64,000 bases of DNA, taken from positions 58,980 to 122,979 of the forward strand of contig CAJNOL010000555.1 of the NCBI GenBank assembly GCA_905250125.1, read 5' to 3'. Source of the DNA: Rotaria sordida. Lineage: Eukaryota; Rotifera; Eurotatoria; Philodinida; Philodinidae. The notes under the pieces are model-generated. The model saw only the letters and a program-made list of their open reading frames with translations, ran no database searches and was not told the DNA's origin. Position numbers and translations under genes: made by a program. Shown here piece after piece: positions 11,351 through 24,100 of the stretch (its first letter is position 1; each line of letters starts with the position of its first letter).

Positions 11351-12538
11351 ATGGATCGATATTCTTCTCGTACGGAGGCTATTTGTGTATGTGCATTCAA
11401 AGAATCATCCGATAATGAACAACAGCAACATATAACTAATGTGCCATCATCCAATCTCGGCTCGTCTCATGATCAAGAATATCAAACTATGTTCAAGAAT
11501 AAAGGAATGAGAAAAGCCGAGCAAGTTCTTCAATTCGTTAATGATGAATATCGACTATGGCAATCAAGATCGCCATTAAAATCCAGCAGTGACGAAGACT
11601 GGACGCGTTTGCGCAGTTCAACGGCCGTGGTGTCCATTGGAGGAGCGGATGGATCTGAACTGCTCGCGCTCTTGAAGGATCTAAATTCTCGTCATGGCAT
11701 TCTTGTGGAAATTAGTTCATGTGCAGCTGCTGAGGCCCGTGCTAATGGCATTGGTCATGTGATTGAGGCTGATGTCATGGACGCTGCACAAGAGGTCGTA
11801 TCAACGTTACTTAACTTGCAAAAACGAGGCGAAATCTCAATTGTTCTATTCAGCTGCCAATCAGTACTACATGAACTACCCACTCGTTCACCAAAATTCA
11901 CCAAGGAAGAATTTCTAAATGCGTACTTAATGCCACTAATAGCATCGGGCTTGCGAACGATGTTTTATGCTCGGGAACCATGTTCACCATCTAACTGGTC
12001 GCTCGAAACTGATTTGATTGCTATTCGTTTGTTCAACTTACACAAAAATGATGTGGAAAACATAGCTTATCATATTGCCAACAAACTCAACATTCAACAA
12101 TTGGACGATTTAAGGAATAACTTGACTGACAGTGAATTTCATAGTGCTCGATTAGCCGGTAATAATGACGACGAAAACGCACGAGTAGTTTTGCCGGTGA
12201 CTTTGGGTCAAGAGGTTCTGTTCAAACTTCTCTACTGGAAAAATATAGCTCACTTTGAATATGAAATGGAAGAACAATTGACTTCTTTTCAACCCGACCG
12301 TTGGTCTCCATTGCTGAAGAAGATGGGTATGTACACCAGAATATCGTACCTTACTACGGAAAATTTCGCAAATCTGTATCAAAGCGAAGAAACATTAATT
12401 GGAGAACCAATTGCCGTGAATGTGCATAATGGTAGTGCTTTACCAATACCCCAATGTTTTGCGCAAATATTTTCATCAAATATCAATGTTGAAAACACAC
12501 GAAATCAACTAGTACATCAGTCTTTGAGCATACTGTAG
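11351..12538 (+). CDS. Class I SAM-dependent methyltransferase-like protein, single exon
   Basis: A 395-residue intronless frame. After a Gln/Ser-rich N-terminus of about 90 residues, a Rossmann-type core is visible: AVVSIGGADGSEL (motif I, SAM-binding glycine loop, about residues 93-105), ILVEISSC (acidic end of strand 2), GHVIEADVMD (motif II/III region) and SIVLFSCQSVLHELP (strand 4 with a His-Glu). The C-terminal 200 residues are helical with no recognised domain. The likely role is small-molecule or protein methylation, but the substrate cannot be told from the sequence. The single exon and a GC content visibly above that of the conserved genes at 24-44 kb set it apart and are compatible with horizontal acquisition. 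The start ATG has AAAA just upstream. Fold assignment is fairly confident, function is not. Confidence 0.7.
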   Translation: MDRYSSRTEAICVCAFKESSDNEQQQHITNVPSSNLGSSHDQEYQTMFKNKGMRKAEQVLQFVNDEYRLWQSRSPLKSSSDEDWTRLRSSTAVVSIGGADGSELLALLKDLNSRHGILVEISSCAAAEARANGIGHVIEADVMDAAQEVVSTLLNLQKRGEISIVLFSCQSVLHELPTRSPKFTKEEFLNAYLMPLIASGLRTMFYAREPCSPSNWSLETDLIAIRLFNLHKNDVENIAYHIANKLNIQQLDDLRNNLTDSEFHSARLAGNNDDENARVVLPVTLGQEVLFKLLYWKNIAHFEYEMEEQLTSFQPDRWSPLLKKMGMYTRISYLTTENFANLYQSEETLIGEPIAVNVHNGSALPIPQCFAQIFSSNINVENTRNQLVHQSLSIL

Positions 12539-15500
12539 CTGATAGAACATTTGTTCTAAAAAGTCAGATGTTTTTTTTTGCATCCATATAACCGAACTCA
12601 AAAGTTGCGATACAGTCAGTTTAAACTATTCTAGAATAATGCAATGTCTTTCCGTTTATGTTTAATCGAACTTTATATTTTCTTACTGTTTGATGTTTCA
12701 GTGAAACATGCTTCTTTTTATTGCTTGTGGTCTTTCTATGAATATAGTGTTCTATAAATGAATTGACGACAAAAATATTCAACATTTCCACTCTGCCTAA
12801 ATTAATAGGGTTAATTCTTTTCTTGATGTTGGATGAGTGTGGGCAAAAGGTGTCAGTACTGGTATAGATGAGGGTGTGGCTGTCCGTGTTTTTCTTATAG
12901 ACAACGACCCTCGACCTCATACTCACAACGTCCTAAAACCTCACATTCTCCGTAGGATAATGCATCAGAACAACTCAAATTCCTCAACTTTCTTGATTTA
13001 TGTTTATACTATAATTCAATGAAGTCCTTGTACCGGTGTGTGTAATTTTTATCAAAAATTATTAGACACACCTCACTGAAATATTCTGTCGTGTATATAT
13101 TCTCAAAATATCGTCATGGTGTGTAATGGGATTACGGCATCATTCCAAAAAAAAAGTAACTCTGCCATGCTTTGTATCTTGACATGCTCTTTCAAACAAA
13201 AGTAATAGTCGTTGGCTATAATAAATCTTCATCAAGAATTTTGAGATGTGCCATCAAAAAAATATAAACAGAAAAAGGGAAAAAGATTTTCCATTTCATC
13301 TATGAAAGATCAGATTTCGGACTGTTTCCATATATTTATCTCAATTTTCATGTTTTCGACAAAAATTGGCTTCTTTTGAAGAAGAGAGAGCTTGAATGAA
13401 ATAGAATATCTTTATAACTATATGATGTATCAAGATATCATTCGCGATCAGATGCAATCGTAATCATCCATCTGAATAACATTGTAATGTTCTTTTGATG
13501 AGAAATGATTATTTTACTAATCACAACTTGTGCGGACAAACTTCACAAGTACGATTCAAAGTTGTCACGTTCGACTGAAGTACAAAAAGCAGGTGTCAAG
13601 TCGGATGATCACGCATCTCATGAGATGAATTGTGTGATCATCGGACTTGACACCATTAAGCTTCTTTCTGTAGTGACATATCAAAACAAATGTATATAAA
13701 CAACAGCGCAAGATTTGACCAATTTCTTTTCAGTCAAAAGTGATAACTTTGAACCGTGTTTGTGAAGTTTGCTCGTATAAATAAAAACTTTACAGTGATA
13801 CCTATCATTTGAAAAGAAAATAATTGTTTAAGTTTGATGAATAGTGGGATTATTCGAACTTATTTTTTCGGCGAAAATTTTGGAATACCCTTCAAATAAA
13901 TAAATACAAATATTTTTCTTTCTTAAAATTAAAAGCATCGACATTTGATGCTCAAATAAAGGATATTCCATGAAAAAATTTCGGTTGAAAATTACTTTTT
14001 TTTTGACTCTTCATTCCCCAATCTAGATCTCTTCAGTTTTGGACGACTTCCTCATCTTCCTATGAGGTCTAATTGAAATTTTCTTTTACAAAATAGTTTG
14101 GAATATTGCTAAAATATTTTGAACATAAATTTTACGTTTAATTGAGGAATTTCTACTTATTATAACGCTTGACATATAATCGAGTCCTAATACCAATAAA
14201 TCAAAGCAGACGCTATGAAAGTGTAGTCTCCCCCACGAACTATTGAAAATCTTTAGACCATTGTGCGACCTCTAAATAAAGATCGTTAAACATGATCGCG
14301 ATAAAAACACTTTAGAATAGTCATATTCTTGATATGCTGCAATATTTTCCACATATATAGATTGATCATTAGATAATATCCAAACATTAAACCAGTAATC
14401 ATATCTGTTCACTTTCAAATAATCTTCAAGTTTAGCAACGGCAATTATTCTCATTTGTTATGAATGAACTACTTAAATTTAACACATTTCTCTCGAATGT
14501 CCATTAGTATTGAACATTGCCAGAAACACCATTAAAAAGAAAAAGTATTGGATCGTGTGATCCACAAGTAACTCTATGTTGGTGGTACAGAGCTTGATGA
14601 ACAATTAGTAGCTAAAAGAAAGTATTATTTTCTTTTTCATTAATCTGTCTCTGAAAGGCATGGCGTGTAAAATTGATAAGATTGGAAAAATAAGTTTTTT
14701 TTTCTACTTGCAAGCATAGTACATCTCGAAGACATGTTGTGTAATATATGCCAACAAAAATGTATATTAGTGAATTAAATGCATTTTCGGCCGCTTGCCA
14801 AACAAGAGTTTCAATGACCATTGGACGAATCAAACTATTCCGCCTAAAGTGAAATATATCTGATCGCATTATTCATACTACTAGCATTATAGACAAGGTC
14901 AACAATCAATTTTTGTAGGTATTTAATCAGTCGCACTTCTGAAACTGTCATGGGCGAATAGAGAATTAATTAAACATTTTTTTTTTCTTTTATGAAACAC
15001 GATCTAAAAGAAGTGTCGAAGCATAGAAATTAAAATTGGGTCATCCTCCACAGACCATGACAAGCATTATTGATATACAATCACATACAGTAATCACAAA
15101 AAGTCCTGCTGCTAAGTAAATAGTACCTAAAATTTAATTCTTTAGTCTTATAGTTTGATCGAAAATAGAGCATGTTGAACATCTGATCGCAGGAACTAAT
15201 CAGGACTTGATTGGTATTCATGCGGCGGAGCCACCGAGTGCCATGCTTTAATCAAATTTCCCACATATGAAGACCAACGCATTTAAACAGTGGAAAACTA
15301 GAAAAGTGTCAAAGTTACTTTTTTTTCGCCTCTCGGGAAAAAAAACAATGTTTTCATTATAAATCCTTTACATTGATGTCTGTCAACCTTGAGTTGCTGC
15401 TTGTAATCAGGATTTATCGATATCTATTTGTAATCAATACTAAGTTAAAGATATAAATTAGCAGCAGCTGGTATGTTCAAAGACATTAAATAATTTAAGA

Positions 15501-15912
15501 TTAATTTACTAACACGAATCATATTGGATTAGTTCACAAAAAAAAAATCAAATCTATCCTGTTTTACTTTTATGCTTTTCAACCTACTATGGCTTCCATA
15601 TTCTTCACTCTTATGTTACATAAGAAAAAAAGAAAGTTTTTGAAGTCTCGTGCATATCTCCATTCAAAATAGATACAATAAAACAACAGCTATATCATAT
15701 GTAACATTTTAATCCATAGAGATTATGCTAACAGCTTGTCTGCTATGAACTTTATCATTGGAAATAATAAATTTAAATTAACATAATTTGATCTTACTTT
15801 ATTTCATAGATAATATATTTTAAAAAAAAAGAAAAAGACATACAAATAATACATGAATATTCCTACAAATACGTATATAAAAAAAAAAAGAAAAAAGAAA
15901 CTTCAAAATTTT
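12539..15912. other. Gene-free spacer
   Basis: No exon with recognisable protein similarity. A telomere-like G/T-rich inverted repeat lies at about 12833-12935 and a strong hairpin at 13592-13654. Minus-strand open stretches at 14272-14454 and 14612-14869 are short and unsupported. Many poly-A/T runs occur near 15840-15910. Confidence 0.5.
13592..13654. repeat. 63-bp near-perfect hairpin
   Basis: The 21-base arm GGTGTCAAGTC(G/C)GATGATCAC is mirrored at 13634-13654 as its reverse complement with a single mismatch. The loop, about 20 bases, contains a further CATCTCATGAGATG palindrome. It could be a very short MITE relic or an RNA hairpin. No flanking duplication is evident. Confidence 0.65.
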
Positions 15913-16599
15913 TTATTTTTGTGTTTGACGAATTTGACGTTTTGATTTCGTTTTGTTCATTTCCTCAGGAGATGACATAGAACTAAGTGCACCAAATATA
16001 ACAACAAAAAGAATAATGAGATAATCAACAAAAATAAGTATATATGCAGCTTTATATAAATGTTTATTACAATATTCAGGTAAATCAGGATCAAACAATT
16101 CAACACGTAATTTAACTTCAAATACAATAACTTGTCCAGCAATAAACCATCCAATAACACATAGGAAAAGAATAATAAATATTGGAATAAGAATTTTTAA
16201 TATCATTGGATTTGATTTCGAATTATCATATGATAATGATGATGGTTTTTTAATAGTTTTTTTCACATAATAAATTATTAAACCAACAACTACTAAAGCA
16301 ATACCAAAAGCGCCACTAAGAATCATATAAACAAATATAAATTGTCGTATAGTACATTGGCCAATATATATAAAACCAATTAAAATTTGTGTTACTGGTA
16401 CACTAGCATAAAGAGCAAGTGAAATAGGAAAATAAATTGAACCATAATATCCAACTGGAGATTTATAAGAAGATTCTTCAGATGATTTCATTTGATTAGA
16501 TGATAATGGTAGATTAGAATTATCTGGTGAAGGTATAAGATAATCAGCATTTTCTTCTGTTGGATCTCTATATGTGACTTTTTTAGTTTTAGTAGACAT
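15913..16599 (-). CDS. TMEM272-like four-helix membrane protein
   Basis: A 228-residue single-exon frame. The first 45 residues are hydrophilic and Ser-rich, with no signal peptide. Four hydrophobic segments follow, at about residues 53-78, 84-111, 129-157 and 183-207. Between helices 3 and 4 the stretch GWFIAGQVIVF, followed by a YCN-containing loop, resembles the TMEM272 family of animal membrane proteins, as does IGFIYIGQC after helix 1. The C-terminal tail is basic (KSKRQIRQTQK). Function in this family is unknown. The family call rests on remembered motif similarity, the four-helix topology is direct. Confidence 0.7.
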   Translation of the reverse strand: MSTKTKKVTYRDPTEENADYLIPSPDNSNLPLSSNQMKSSEESSYKSPVGYYGSIYFPISLALYASVPVTQILIGFIYIGQCTIRQFIFVYMILSGAFGIALVVVGLIIYYVKKTIKKPSSLSYDNSKSNPMILKILIPIFIILFLCVIGWFIAGQVIVFEVKLRVELFDPDLPEYCNKHLYKAAYILIFVDYLIILFVVIFGALSSMSSPEEMNKTKSKRQIRQTQK

Positions 16600-18401
16600 G
16601 ATAAAATTTATATCTTAAAAAAAAAAAAAGAAATAATATATATATTGTATGATTATTTGCAAGAATAATATTTACTAAGATAAATATCTTTTCAATTATA
16701 ATTATCTAATATTTTTTTAATCAAAGAAAAAAATTAGTTCTAATTTAAAAATAATTTTTAAATCTATTAATGATTTTTATATTTTCAAACGAAAATAAAT
16801 CTATAGAAATGATAAACGATCAATATATCTCACCTTATTTCTTTTCACTATTCTTTCTTCTTCTTCTGTTATGTAATTGTCAAAGTATAACTACATACTA
16901 TTACCAGTTCTCTGTTAGTACGACCTTGAATGTCAAGCATGTTCATTCTTTGTTCTTTTCCGTCAAATTTCTTTTCTTTTGTGTTCTTTTGAAACTTTTT
17001 TTTTTTTATTTATCCATGTATATTAGTCTTACCATAGCTGGCAGAGAAAGAGAGAAATGTAGGATGTTGGTACGAGTGGTCTATTATAAATAAGAAAAAA
17101 AAACGAAGAGAAACTAAAACGACAGCGGTGTGATGACAACGCATAGAAGAAAAAAAAAAGAGGTAAAAATGCCAAGAAAGAGAAAACGTGGAGTACGATT
17201 TTGAGTTTGTGTGTGTGTGCAATAAACTGCCAGTGATAATATAAAGAGAAAAAAAAATCTAAAGGACATGTACATAAGCGAAAGTAAGTGTATGTAAAAA
17301 GAAAAAAAGAAGAAAGAAATTATTCTTCTCATTTCTTATGTCAAAATTGAGAATTAGAAAAAAAAAGAAAGAAAAAAAAAGAGTTGACCTTTAATAATCA
17401 AAGATATTTTATACATATCATTTTCCAAAATTTGTCTTTTTTTAATATATAAGCATGGCTGCGCAGTATTTTAAAAGAAATAATTAATTCATTTGAATAT
17501 GCAAACAATTATGTCATATGCATATGTGTTTATTTTATTAGACACTTATCAAGATGATTGCAATTTTGTCATACTTATATGATCTAACAGATCGAAAATG
17601 AAGACATTATAAATGAATATGTTTAAAGAATAAGTTATTATTTTGTTCGTTTATTGATGATTTATTTGAAGAAAGAAAACTAAATTAATAATTAAAATTA
17701 AATTTAATAGAAAAATAGCATTACAATCTATTGATGATCTTTTTTTTCTAATTATGACAACTAAAATATAAATTTTTTTGTTCACCGTATATTAAAGGAC
17801 GTGGACGTATAAACTATAGAAAATGGATCACTAGGGATTTATTGACATTTCANNNNNNNNNNNNNNNNNNNNNNNNNNNNNNNNNNNNNNNNNNNNNNNN
17901 NNNNNNNNNNNNNNNNNNNNNNNNNNNNNNNNNNNNNNNNNNNNNNNNNNNNATCATCGATCATGAGAATGATTTGAGGAACTGATATCAATATAACGCG
18001 AGAACCCATTGAGTTTATTATAAAATATTGACATAAACTTTTATCTAACATGTGCAAGAAAGGACACAGCGTTGTGCGACAACTTCGAAAAAGATAAGAG
18101 AACAGTATTAACAAGATACACTATGAGGTATATGAAATTATCTCACTCACCAACAAAGTTATTTGCAAGAAACGTAAACTGTGAGTGGATTTCAAAATGC
18201 ATTTTTTCTTTTCTGACGTTATTCAAACTTCAGTGTGTCGGTATACACTGATTTCTTTTTCAATCAAATGAAAATTCTCATCGCTGAACTTTTGTCATAT
18301 GCACATGTAGTAAAGCATAAGATCTTATACAATGCTGAGCGTTATAAGGTGGATGTAACTAAAAAGTTTCTAAAATCTGCTTCTCTTATTCGTTTTCTAG
18401 A
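16600..18401. other. Low-complexity spacer containing an assembly gap
   Basis: The stretch 16600-17460 is dominated by A/T runs and (G)A-rich tracts, and its open frames are Phe/Leu-rich artefacts of that composition. No gene is supported. A TTTTCTAG acceptor-like site just before 18402 suggests that the GMC gene has an upstream non-coding exon. Confidence 0.5.
17853..17952. other. Assembly gap of 100 N
   Basis: A run of exactly 100 N, which is a conventional scaffold gap of unknown true size. Order and distance across it should not be trusted. Confidence 0.99.
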
Positions 18402-21120
18402 ATGGCTAATATGAAGAATGATATTGTCATTTATGATTACATCATTATTGGAGGTGGAACGAGTGGTGCAGTTGCAGCTCGACGTTTGGCCGAGGGAAAA
18501 GATCATTACAATGTGTGTCTTATAGAAGCTGGTCCCAGGTTTGTCCTTTTGTACACTACTCTCTTATTTTGAATGAGTCATTCTTTGTCACAGTCACGAA
18601 GGTATAGACAACAGTCGAATGCCTGGTGGTCTACCAGCGCTGTTTCAGGAGAATCTGATCGATTGGGGCTACGAGATGGTTCCTCAAAAAGGATGCGGCA
18701 ATCGTGTTCTAGCCGCTTCACGAGGTCGTGTTCTTGGAGGTTGCAGTGCACTCAATGGCACAGTATTTACCCGAGGTGCTAAAGCCGATTATGATCGAAT
18801 TGCTGACATGGGTAATCCAGGATGGAGTTGGAATGACATGATGCCTTACTTTAAAGCATCTGAAACATTTCATCCAGCTGAGTGGCACCAAGCAGACTTG
18901 TCTGCTCACGGTACTGATGGACCTCTGCATACGGAACCACAACCTCTAGCGCCTATCTCCGAAAAAGTTCTTGAATCCTTTATCGATCAAGGCTTTGAAT
19001 ACAAACCGGATATGTTTATTCAAGGTGAATACGAAGGTTTGTTATGCTTATATTACACTATAAAGTGTTGATATCAGGCATCCTTAGGTGTTGGACATGC
19101 TGTTCGCACAATTCACAACGGTGTTCGGACTACAAGTGCAGATTTTGTGCACAATTGTAAGATGGCAAACCTCACCGTTAAAACGAATACATATGTAGAC
19201 CGAATTATTCTGGAAAAAAACAATACAAACAATAGAGAAAATCGTGAATACAAGGCAGTCGGCGTAAAAGTACATGACAATACAAATAGTCAAGGAATAA
19301 CCATCAAAGCGAGAAAAGAAATTATCTTGAGTGCTGGGTATGTTAAATGCCTGAAAATTCCAATGTATTTATATGAACGAAAGAGATTCTTATTTAGTGC
19401 TTATAACTCTCCAATAATCTTGATGCACTCCGGTATTGGTCGAAGAGATCATCTCACCGAAATGAACATCGACTGTAAGATTGATTTGCCTGGTGTTGGT
19501 GAAAATCTCTTGGATCATCCGATCGTATGCAACATTTTTCTCCATTCATTTATAGCATAATTTACGTTGCTGTCTAGGTTTATACATCTTACCAACTAAA
19601 GGATCCCAATCTCACGCTCGATCGGTTTTTCTACCATAGTCCAGACACTCTCGCATTATCGATCAAAGAATGGCATGATACTAAAACAGGACCCATGACA
19701 AAATTTATATTTGGTTGCTTTGCACTTAAACGAATTGACAAAACGATTCAGGACCCCATTTGGGAAGCTGCAAAATCCGAGCAGCAATGCGATGATCCAA
19801 CCGGACAGTTACCTAATCAACCTCACATCGAGTTCTTCAATACTGAACTATACATTGTTCCACCCGACCTTCATCCGCAAAGTCAGTCAATTACGTTCTC
19901 TTCAGTTTTTCTTTCGAACCTGGATGATTTTAGCGAAATAAGAGCAAAAATGAGGAAATGTTATGTCACGAAGGAAAAAGCAGATCCTGGATCCACAGGA
20001 TCCAATGGCTTCTCATGGTTCCTCGTAGATGAAGGGAAAAAGCAGACCATGATGGATCCTGAAGCCTTGAGAATACATCTAGGTCTATCAAGACGGGAAA
20101 TTCTGGTTTCTGATGAATTCTGAAACCTTCAGAGTTCATAACAACTTATGAGAATTCATGAAAGTCCACTGGGAGTCATGGAGATCCACGGGAAGCCATG
20201 GAGAGCTACGGAGTGCCATGGAAACTCACAGGGAACAACGGGGAGCTATGGGAATTCACGGGGCCTCATAGCTCCCCGTGGAACCTGTGGTTTCCCATAA
20301 ATTCTCATAAGTTGTTCTGAACTCTGACGGTTTAAGGATTCATCAGAAATCAGTATTTTTCTTCTTGATAGACTTAGATAGATTCTTAAGGCTCCAGGAT
20401 CCATCAGGATCTCCCTTTTCTTCCTTGTGAGATGTACTATATATTCAAGGATTTTTGCTTATCTTCGTGGATCGAGAATAGGATCGTTTTAAAGAATTTT
20501 TTGTCAGAATGAATCTGCTAAATATTTATTGCATTGTAGCGTAAGGAATATGAGAGTACAGCATAAACAACATATGTGATGGTTTCGATTTTATATATAT
20601 AGGTCCATCCAATGGCGAAGGTGTCTTTACACTAATCACTCTTCTCTGTGGACCGCAAGCGAGAGGCACCGTTCGATTGTCGTCCAGCGATCCGACAAGC
20701 AAGCCAATTATCGATCACGCCTATTTTGACAATGATCTCGATGTGGCTGTGCTTGCTGAAGGTTGTCGACTCGCTCACGAAGTGTTAATGAAAGGGCGAG
20801 GAACAAAAGATATTATCATTGGCGCTTGGCCAAAAACGACTTCTTATCCAACAGATTTGAACGGTTGGAAAGAACATGTACGAGCACTTTCCGGCACCTG
20901 CTGTCATGCGAGTGGTACATGCAAGATGGCACCCAACAATGACCCGATGGGAGTAGTTGACAATCGTCTTCGTGTGCGAAATGTCGAAGGCTTGCGAGTA
21001 GCGGATGTTTCCATTCTGCCTATTCTCAATAGTGGACATCCACAGGCGCCTGCGTATGCCATTGGCGAAAAGGTGGCGCATATGGTTTTGCAGGATGCTG
21101 AAACTGGAAAATCGTTTTAA
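18402..21120 (+). CDS. GMC-family FAD-dependent oxidoreductase (choline/alcohol dehydrogenase-like)
   Basis: Six exons give an intact 592-residue protein: 18402-18538, 18594-19036, 19088-19337, 19398-19524, 19578-19881 and 20603-21120. The N-terminus carries the FAD-binding motif DYIIIGGGTSGAVAA (Gly17-Gly22), then the GMC signature 1 around GRVLGGCSALNG (residues 90-101). The end has CHASGTCKM with the likely catalytic His522 and the SGHPQAPAYAIGEK block with His566. Length and order fit choline dehydrogenase and related alcohol oxidases, which take a hydride from an alcohol to FAD. There is no signal peptide or obvious targeting sequence. The first four introns are 51-60 bp. The fifth is 721 bp and holds a foldback repeat; its donor GTCAGT is weaker than usual but restores the frame exactly. 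The true substrate is unknown. Confidence 0.9.
20046..20425. repeat. Foldback (long inverted repeat) element inside GMC intron 5
   Basis: The arms at about 20046-20160 and 20255-20425 are imperfect reverse complements; for example GATGGATCCTGAAGCCTTGA on the left pairs with the complement of a near-copy at about 20388-20405. Both arms contain TCTATCAAG and ACAACTTATGAGAAT. The centre is a short run of diverged GGAGnnATGG repeats. No target duplication could be fixed. It lies wholly between the splice sites at 19882 and 20602. Confidence 0.75.
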
Positions 21121-24100
21121 GAAATTTCAACGATTCCGTACTTGTCAAAATATTAAGAGAACAGCTCTCTCTTTATTAAATCATCGTGATTAGATTGATT
21201 TCTTTTGCGTCTATCAGTACTTGAATTTGTTAGAAATCACCATTTAAAATTTATTCTATATCTACAAATAAGGGTGTGAGTGGGTGGAGTTTGAGTGTGG
21301 GCTTGGATAAATTGAAGATTAACACCCACATTCACACATCCCTTCGATTTTTAATTTGTATATAAAAGAAATAGATTACATCTTAATTTAAACAAACATA
21401 CGAGTACTACCGTACTTCATATAAAATGTTTGTTCTTAAGTCACATTTCTATTCATTTATATCTATACGATAAAGATGTCCATTACGACCAAACACTTTT
21501 GCTATTGTGGTGCACTTAATTACAAAACAAGTTACCACTATCATCATTTCTGGATGAGGTAAGAAGCGAAAAATTCTCTCCTCATTTCGATCTCTAGTTG
21601 GAATAAAATAATGTATATGAATTATTTATTGATTGAAATCTAGACAATGATATGAACGTGTGTCGCCTCATTTTGTCTTTATCATATTTGCTTTGACCTT
21701 TAAGCCGTGAAAAATCATATGCTAATATATCGTCTTATTATTCAAGAATATATTAACAAATTCATTTGACTATAACAGCAAATATTTGAGTCAAACAATT
21801 GTAGTTTAGTGCTGCAGCACTTATAATCACTGAGGAAAAAAAAACTCTTTTAGATCCACAACAATAAAGATGGTGAATTTGATCATTGTATTGCCATAAA
21901 AATTCATTGTCAAATGTCATAGATTGTAAATGTATTGTTAAGTATAACATATTCTCTACATTCTTATGGTATACTTTCTCTAACTACTTCATTGTATATG
22001 TTGACATAAGTTATTTTATTTATCATTATGACATGTTTTCAATAATATTGAGCAAAGCTAAGACATTATACCAATTGGAAACATTCTTTTTATGAAGAAT
22101 TTCTATGATTTCTATTTGTCTGTTTCAATTGGTTATTTTGTGCAAGAACTTCTTATGAACTTGCTTTTATGAAAGTCAATTAAATGAACAACTTAAAGTA
22201 GAATGATATATGAATGTGAACTTGAAGAATTCAATATATTTACAAAATCAATAATATTAATTGATCGATCAATCAATTGGCGATTCTGTTATAGATTAAG
22301 TATAAGTCTTATCTAAATGATAATTATATGAAAAAGTTGTTATAGATAGAACAATTATTATTCTCTCGATTGATTCGATTCAAATTTATAAATAAATTTT
22401 CATCTTCTCTAAAAACATCATATTTAACATTTCATTTTCTAAGAAAGAAATTCATCAAGACAGAGCTTCTTTAATGCTTTGCCTTGCATTTATTTATGTA
22501 AAAAAACAAAGAAAATAGTTTGTCTCGCTATAACATTATTTCATAAATTGGCAAAAAAAAAACATTTATGAAATTTATTTATTATCTTTCGTTAAATGAT
22601 TATTTCGGTTGTTATTTTAGAATTTTGTTCATGATTGTTTGAATGAAAATCTATTTGAAATAATATTGAAAAATAGTTCAATTGACTAAAAATTTAATTT
22701 TAAATATACGGATTTATTTCAAAGTCATTTTAAATTATCTTGAATAGATAAATTTCAATAGAAGATTTTTTTTTCACAAGTCATTTGGAGAAATTGATTG
22801 AATTGAATAGAAAAATTTTCTGATATATTTTATCTAATTTATTCTAAAAGATTTATTTCAAATGATATTAGATCAAATTTAAGAATTCAGTCGAATAGAA
22901 ACAGTTCCTACTTAGTTTGACGATTAAATGTTAAGAAAAAATATTAAAAACAATTAATGAGTTTTATTTTCTTGTTTATAGACAAAATAAATTCAATTTT
23001 AAAGTCATTTTTTAATTATTCTTTATTATTTGATTGAGTTTACAGGAAAGGTCGATTTTATAATACGAAAGAATTTGTTAATAAATGGGCGTGATATGAA
23101 CAGATAAATATAGAATTTTTATGATGAGACCATTCGACGAAAAAGTGGAATGACATTGTCAAAAACGTGTTCTGCAGTTCATTAGAATTAGTATTAGATA
23201 ATTTATCAACTTTTTTTACTAGAAAGAAAATATTGAGAAAAATATTTTCGAATAAATACGATTGTTGATACGACTTCTTTCGAAATGTCCTATTACTTAT
23301 TATGAAATTATTTATTTGTTTTATTGGAAAATTATTCAAAGAAAACGATATTTCTTTTCTATGAAATCAAAACAAGAAAAAAAAGAGTTTCGTTTTGAAT
23401 GTCTTCATAGGAAATTCGTTTCTCTGATTTCTTTTATTTCTATATCTGATTGAATACATTATTTAACATGTATCAGTAATAGGTTTTCTATCATCAATAA
23501 TATAAATACATAAGAATATTTAAACAAGAGTTATTTTTTGTAGAATAAAAATATTTTATCTAACCAAAGAAAAAAATTTTCATCGATTAAATATTGCTTT
23601 TTCAATCCGAAAGTTTAAGTGTTATTATTCGAATATATATATATGTCACAGGCAAAATTAAACTTAGACAGAATTCGTTTTTTTATTAGGCACAAAATTA
23701 TGAATTAATTTTTTTTTCTTTTTCAAATATAGTTATTATGTATAGTTGACATGAGAATTCAGTTAAGTTTGGAATGTGCGAAATATTGAAAAAAAAAGAA
23801 AAAATATTTTTATTATGGAAACAACTGAATAAATAATTTATTTGGTCAGATGTTCACAAAACAAAGTTCTGTTAAACATATAAACACAACATTTCAATAT
23901 GCAGTTTTTTTTTCGTTATGTTTCAATAGTCACTTCCCATCGGAACTAGAAAAATCCGGCTATCAGATTTTTGTTTTTAAGTTTCTCTCATTTTTTCGAG
24001 TTTTCAGGCTGAAAATGATGTCTTTGCAGCAGAAATCTACGAATCCAGCCATCGAAATCATTGACCGGCGATGCAACACAAATAACTCGAAACTCTAGAA

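Noticed and set aside
14272..14869. Minus-strand open stretches that might be a decayed receptor
   Set aside because: They are short, in different frames, and show no motif I can name.
16770..17332. Phe/Leu-rich open frames that look like membrane proteins
   Set aside because: They arise from poly-T and TTC-rich low-complexity DNA, and no splice-supported gene model includes them.
20677..20700. A separate gene starting in the last GMC exon
   Set aside because: The frame joins exactly to the preceding exon through the 721-bp intron and completes the GMC fold, so it is not an independent gene.
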